Below are positions 47,253-54,078 of a DNA stretch of 64,000 nt, one piece after another. Below the pieces are notes generated by a model. The model was not told where the DNA came from, did not search any database, and worked only from the letters and a program-made list of their open reading frames with translations. Both the position numbers and the translations under genes were made by a program. The stretch comes from Cristatella mucedo (Eukaryota > Bryozoa > Phylactolaemata > Cristatellidae): positions 3,293,001 to 3,357,000 of the forward strand of contig WPIO01000036.1 of the NCBI GenBank assembly GCA_009760855.2. The letters are read 5' to 3'. The first letter of the stretch is position 1. Each line of letters starts with the position of its first letter.

Positions 47253-48414
47253 GTCCGATCAGGCCGAACGGCAGGCAGCGAATGGTTCATCCACGTAGCC
47301 CCAAGAGGTGGCTAAGAGGAAAGTGTCCTTTGTCTGCCACAGCAATATGGATGTGGGTTCAGGCTTGTCTGACCTCAAGAGGATTGGCCTCGCAGCTAGC
47401 AAGCAATTGGGTAGTCAGCGGTTTCTACATCACTGCTGGCCTAGCGGTTAATTTTAGTGGCAGTATGAACTATTAACAGGCATTGGGATAAAGCGATGGT
47501 GTCTGATTCAAAATTCCAGTGCAGCACCGGTCGGTTGCTCAGCATGGGAGGAGCAACCTTCCCAAAAGCGTGTCGTTGAGCTTCTGCAGTTGCAGAGTTG
47601 GGAGTAAGCTATGCCGTCGCCTTGACCAGTGAGACCGCTTGGCTGTCCAGAGCTTACAGGACATCGTGGTCAGTGTTCCCCGTCGATCGTTTTGACGTCA
47701 GATGTAATTCAACAGGCAGTCGTCTGTGGTAGTCATGGCAGGAGTGAAGCTGAGCTACTGTTGAGCACTATGTGAGATGACAGGTGGCTGGCCGAGATTG
47801 ATGGTCGGTATAGCAGATGGAAGGTCTGATATGGAACCCTTTGTGATTGGCAGTACAGGGCAAGTATAATGGATAGGTAAGACAAATAAATCATGAAGAC
47901 ATCGGGTGGCCGTGGTGATGGTAAATGTTTGCTAGCATCTCTGTAGCAATTGGCTGATGCAACTCAAATTTAACCCTCGATTATGTTAGCTCTTACCAGA
48001 GGGAAAATTAAGTTGAGAGTCATGTCCAAGAGGCAAATGTGATGCTGCCCCACAAGCATCGAGAACTCACAGTGAGGGGAGCATGTGGCAAAAACGCCAA
48101 AGGATAGCAGACTGGCCACAATGAGTCGTACTACTTCAGCCAAGAGTCCGAAATCTCTTGCGATGTGAGGTCGTGTCAACCGCAATGGCAATTACACGGC
48201 ATGTAACAGCAAAAGGCTAACTGTAATGGATGACATGCTTACTTGGCCCTTGAGTAGAGCTTCGAACCATCTCCAGTCACTTATGAGTCGGTGGAAATCG
48301 ACAGGGTTTACCACTTGTTGGCACGTATATCGTTGATGGTTAACAACACATAGAGAGACACAGAGAGCGAGAGAGAGAGAGAGAGAGAGACAGAGGGAGG
48401 GGGAGAGAGAGAGA

Positions 48415-48466
<52 letters not shown>

Positions 48467-51400
48467 CAGAGAGAGAGACAGAGACAGAGAGAGACAGACA
48501 GACAGACAGAGAGGAGGAGAGAGACAGACAGACAGACAGAGACACAGAGATGAGGTCCGATCAGGCCAACGGTAAGGAACCATTCACTTAGCCCAATCTT
48601 CAGGAGGGAAGTGTCCTTTGTTTGCTACAACAATATGGATGTGGGTTCGGGCTTGTCTGACCTCGAGAGGATTGGGTGGTTGCTACAGGTCTGCAATATC
48701 ATTATCCATGCTCAACAAGCAAAATCTCCAAACTTGCGTCATGTGCAATCGCAAAAGCCGTGCTTCATTTTCTAACTCCAGTTGGTAGCAAGATTCGTTC
48801 AGTGGTTGTAAAGATTCGTGGTGCACATGCTCCTTGCTTGGATGCAGGCTAAGGTCTACCTCGGCATCCGATTTTGAGGTGTGCCTTATAACACGGCTGA
48901 TAATTTCGTAAATCTGTCGTCTGTCCGTGCAAAACAGGTGTCCGTATTAAGCGATCCGACCAGCTTAATTTTCAGGAATTTTAGTAAGCCATATACTTAA
49001 GATCATCGATGTCATTCCCGACGGGTGTGCCTGCCACTCACCAATGATGTACGGCTCGAAACTTCATCACCATTTCAGATATCTTACTGGTCGGCGTTGC
49101 AATCAAATGAGCTTCGTCTAAGCATATTCGCCAAAACGCAATTTCCATCAACGGGATTGACAGGGGCATAGTCTTTCGATGATGGAAACGATTTTCTTTC
49201 GAATCATTAGGAACCAGTGTATCTTTGTGCTGAAGTTCAGAAGTTCTTAATACAGAGTTTCATAAGACCTAATTATTATATCATGTCGACCAAGAATTTG
49301 TGGATTAATATGTTTTCCTGAATATACTCTTTGTACACCGTGGTTTTTTTAAGTTTCAGGGACCACATGAGTTCGTATTGATTCTTCCTGCTGGTGATTT
49401 ATCTTCTCTAGAGCACTTATTAGTGCATTGATCAAGCTGCAATTGTGACATATGCATTCTACCTGTCGCTCTGAGCCGGGTTTCCAGCACCAGATTAGTT
49501 ACACCCATGAGTCTGCTGCAGCATTGTCGGGTTTGCAGAAGCATTCACTACACGAAGATAACTTCTCGGCCTCGTTTCTTTGATGTGGCAGCTGCCCGGT
49601 GGGCATTTGGCTAGCTGGCTTGGCGATGTGGCCAGAAGCGATCGCGGTGTGGTTCAATGCCATTGGTATTGTCATGCCGGGGTAACAAGTCACTGTTGTG
49701 CTGTGCACGGGCGAAGACTGCAGATAAAGCAGCAAAGTTTGTGCATTTATGATGCCTCCTCTTCTGCCACGATGGATTGGCCCTGGTGTCGTGCAACAGC
49801 AACATATAATCCAAACACTAATACATGGGCTCAATCATCTTTCGCTGACTCGTCTGAACCGCTAGCACTAGTGGTCTGAGTGTGAGGTCATCGCACGCCG
49901 GAGGTGATATTTTCTCGTGTCTGCAGCCAGGTCCCGTCGAAAGAAATCCCTGTCGCTTTATATGAGATTACTCCACGCCAGATGAATGTATCGAATAGAG
50001 TCTTCTTAGTTGGAAATGGCACGAAGCTATGGAAAAGCCTCGATTTCTAGGTGCATCAGGAGGAACTCGCCGATCCAGCGCTCCAGCCGATCCGGCTTTC
50101 TGAATCCGACCCTGTGGTTTTGGCCTTCAGTCGGATAAAGTTGTGTGTCAGCTTTGGGAGCACAGGCAAACTGCTAGCTCAGACTATAAAGGATTTGAGT
50201 TTTGTTAGAGCTACAGCTTAACAGCTTGACTCAGATGACAGGATACGTAGCCTGTTTGCTAAGTAGTTCTGATAGGTAAGCGGAAGGAAGAGAATTGAGG
50301 GCCTAACAAAGAGATTGACAAAGAGCCTTGACCCTGGTATCCTGCTCGATAGGAACCCAGTGCAGGTCGGTGAGAAGTGAAGTAATGAGGCAACTGTGGC
50401 GTTCGCTACAGACAAGCCTAGCTGCAGAGTTTTGCACCTACTGTAAGCGCTTTATTGCATTGGCCGGAAGGCTCAGCAGGTATTGAGTTGCAGTAGTCGT
50501 GATGTCATTCCTTAATGCATGGACCAACTTGAATGTATATGCGTGCGTGCACTGTAACTCCACAAAGACTATGTAAGTGTTACTCTGGAGAGTTTTTGTT
50601 TAGCGCACTCACAGCCTAAGCGGCTTTCGGTACGCATTCGGCAGCCAACAGACTTCGTCTCACGCAATGAAGAGAAAGTGGTAAAGCATAGCAGAGTCAG
50701 TAGAGCAATTGAGGTTGTGAGTAGCATGGAAGTAGCAGCTCAGGACCGCAGAAAAGGATGAGCCATAGTCGGCAGCAGGAGAGTAGTTGTCGTTGAGTAA
50801 GAATTGTGGAAGCGAGTTTCACCGTATAGGACCTGCAGAGCTAAAGCTTCTGTCGCCAACGGTCTTTAAGCAGAGGAATGGAACAGCTAATCTATTGTCC
50901 GCACAGGACATGAGGGCGCGAAGAGGCTGAAACTGGTGCGGCAGTTCAGCTAGGTACGAAGGAGCCAAGCCGTGGCAGGCCTTGTGGGTCAGCGTAAGAA
51001 CTTTGCTCTGTATCCGTTGCTCAACCGGCATCCATGCTAGCTCTTTTAGCAAAGGAGACATATGCTTAAACCTCTGGGACTTGAAGACTAGCCTTGCAGC
51101 CATATTCATAGTCAGCTGCAGTGGCCTAATGGCTTTCTTTGGTAGCCCAGCCAAAAGGGAATTACAAGAATCAAGCTGAGACAGAACTAAGGAGCTAGTT
51201 AAGTTTTTTACAAGCAACTATGGGAGACAGCTCCTGATCTTGGATAGGGAATGGATGTGATGGCTAGCTGTGGAAGCAGTCTTCTGAATGAAGCTTTTAA
51301 AATTGAGGCAGCTGTCGAAAACCACACCTAAATTTCGAGCATTTGGTGATGGTCGCACAACAGCATCACCTATTAGAAGAGCAAAGCCTTTTAATCTAGC

Positions 51401-54045
51401 CACAGGCTTAGGGTATCCTATGAGCAGCAGTTTGGTTTTTATTGTCATTTAGTTTTAAGAAATTATCCGACAACCAGAATCGAATGTCGGTAAAGCAAGC
51501 ATTCAGTTTCTCAGCTGCTGCAGCAGCTTCCGACGGTTTGAATGACAAATACAGCTGAGTATTGTCAGCACAGTCAAATCTGCCTACTTTCAGCTACATA
51601 GCATTGCTAAAATTCGGGCTTGTTTAGATAAGCATATCACGTCTAAGTTGGTCCATGCATTCGCGACATCCCGACTTGATTTCTGTAACTCGCTGCTTAC
51701 TAGCCTACCGGCATGTGCAATCAGGCGATTACAGCTTGGGCAAAACTCTGCAGCTAGGCTTGTCTGTCGTGAACGTCGCAGTTGCCACATTACACCACTT
51801 CTCACCGACCTGCACTGGCTACCAGTCAAGCAACGGATCGACTTCAAAGTTTTGTCGCTCACTTTTAGGTTACTTTATTCTTTGGCTCCAGCCTATCTCT
51901 CAGATCTACTCCCCCACCAGGCCAAGCATCGTACCACCTGCTTTTCGGAATCCAACAGTTTGCCAATACCTCGTACGAACCTCAAATCCTTTGGAGACTG
52001 TGCATTTAGTTCGTATGCTCCCAAAGCCTGGAACTCCCTCCCGACTTGCGACAGAACATCCCCTGACTTGACCACATTTAAAAAGAACTTGAAAACACAC
52101 CTATTGAGGGCAGCATTTAGTGGGTCCCTGTGATTCGTCCTTCATGTGCTTATGCGTGCTGACACTGTGCAATCTGCCACTAACCACATTTGCATGCTGA
52201 TGCTGACCCTGTGCATGTCACCCCGAACCACGTTGTTCATGTCGTTTATGAAGCATGATATTACTAACTATTCAATCGCGTTCCCCTTTGCAGTAAATGT
52301 AAAGCGCCTAGAAAGAGATTGAGTTATCTGAGGGCACTTTATCAAGTGCATTAATTTTATTATATTACTATAGTATAAAAGTGATATCCAATTCCATGGG
52401 CCTTAATCACTTTTCCCAGAAGTTGAGAATCCTAGTTTAGGCAGGCCCGTATTTTTGCTGAGACAAGAGAAGCACTTTAAACGTGTACGCCGAGTCAGGC
52501 AGCAATTGTGGCTGTAGATTGAATTCTTATTAACTTTGACTTGAAAGATTTATGATCATGTTCCTTTTGCTAAGAAACGTCGGCAGCTTCCAGTCGAATA
52601 AGTGGCCTCGTGTCAAAATTCACAACTGACCTGACCTCCAAAGCCTTGCCGAGGCTTCGAGTTTGACCTTGTCTAGCTTATCTGCCATGGCTCTGTAGCT
52701 AACTTGAACTGTGAAAAGGGTAAATTAAATGCCCTTTTCTTTTGTCAGAAAAACTCGACCACCTTTCTTACCGTGTCAATTTAGCTTCTGTTCTCTTGCA
52801 ATGTTTGTCAGCTACCGGTTACTGCCACTAATTTTCTTCTTTGACTCAACGTCTCCATGCTTTTATTACAACTTTACTTGGTTCGTGGGTGTTCTACGTG
52901 TGCTTATATGTTATCGACCATTGTGTGTGCATCGAATGCAGCTGGGGCCTCCATATTCTTTGAACTGTCTGTCCGTAGCTTAGTCGAACGACAGATTTGT
53001 TCCTGCCCCTAGATGCTGTGAAGTCCCGAGTCCGTGCGGCTAAGCAGAGCTTTATACAGCGATTCTGTGGTATTCGTGCGAATGCCCGCGACCCGAACCC
53101 TAGCTATCTTGCCCCTCAATCTAGGAAAGAGGCTTCCGGAACTGATGAGTGTTCGATACGCTTTGTCTCGGAGCCGGATTTGCTGGTCCGTCAGCCTGTT
53201 TGTGCTTCCTTAAAGTGATTGCTACGAACTGCTTTGGCGATGTGAACCACGAGCAGGATTAGTGATCATTGTAGCCTGCAAATAACCTTGTACTTGTTAG
53301 TGGCAGGATGGATTATGAGCAGGCAGGCAGTCAATGTTGATTAGCATGCTGCACCATAATTCAAGTACCGACGTCAGATTGGATTTTCTGATTACCTGAC
53401 GATAACGCAATGAAGTAAATAGCGCTCGGGTGTGAGTCGACATGCTGTGGAATGGGTGGGATGCCTTAGTATTGACGTAGTAGCAGCCACTGTATGAGCC
53501 AAGCTGTATCCGATGACTAGACCGTACCGAATTGTGATGCTGGCGATAACGTGTAAGATTCAATTAGCCACAAGTGAAAGCTTTATTCGCACTTTCTTCA
53601 TCGTTGAGGCTTGATAGCCTCGGTTTTTCAACTGATGCAGTGGCATTTGTTCATAGAGCCTGCTATTGGCACAGTGCCTGTAGCAGGCTGTGAGCAGCAA
53701 CTGACCTGGCTTTGTGCCAAATGAGGCCTTATTAGCTATTGTGGGCACTGTGCCCATAGCAGGAAGTGAGCTCAGTCTATAAATACACCACGTATCTTCT
53801 AGACCTTATTCCGTGTTAGACCTGGTACGACGGCCTCTGACCTCTTCAGGGCTGCTCCCTAACGGAATTTAGGACTTGGCAAATACACGAGAACGAAATC
53901 GACAGAAATCGAGCTCGAAAAACAGGTTGACCCAAAAACGTGGTGCAGCAAATATTTGCAAACGAAAAGGACACAAAAGCGAAATCATAGGGCATAACCG
54001 AACAGACCGACAAAGAATCATGCATGGACGTCTCGGTTAGTGTCT

Positions 54046-54078
<33 letters not shown>

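Noticed and set aside
53658-53688. Hairpin resembling a terminator or small RNA
   Set aside because: An 8-bp stem with a 15-nt loop is expected by chance in 64 kb, with no further support.
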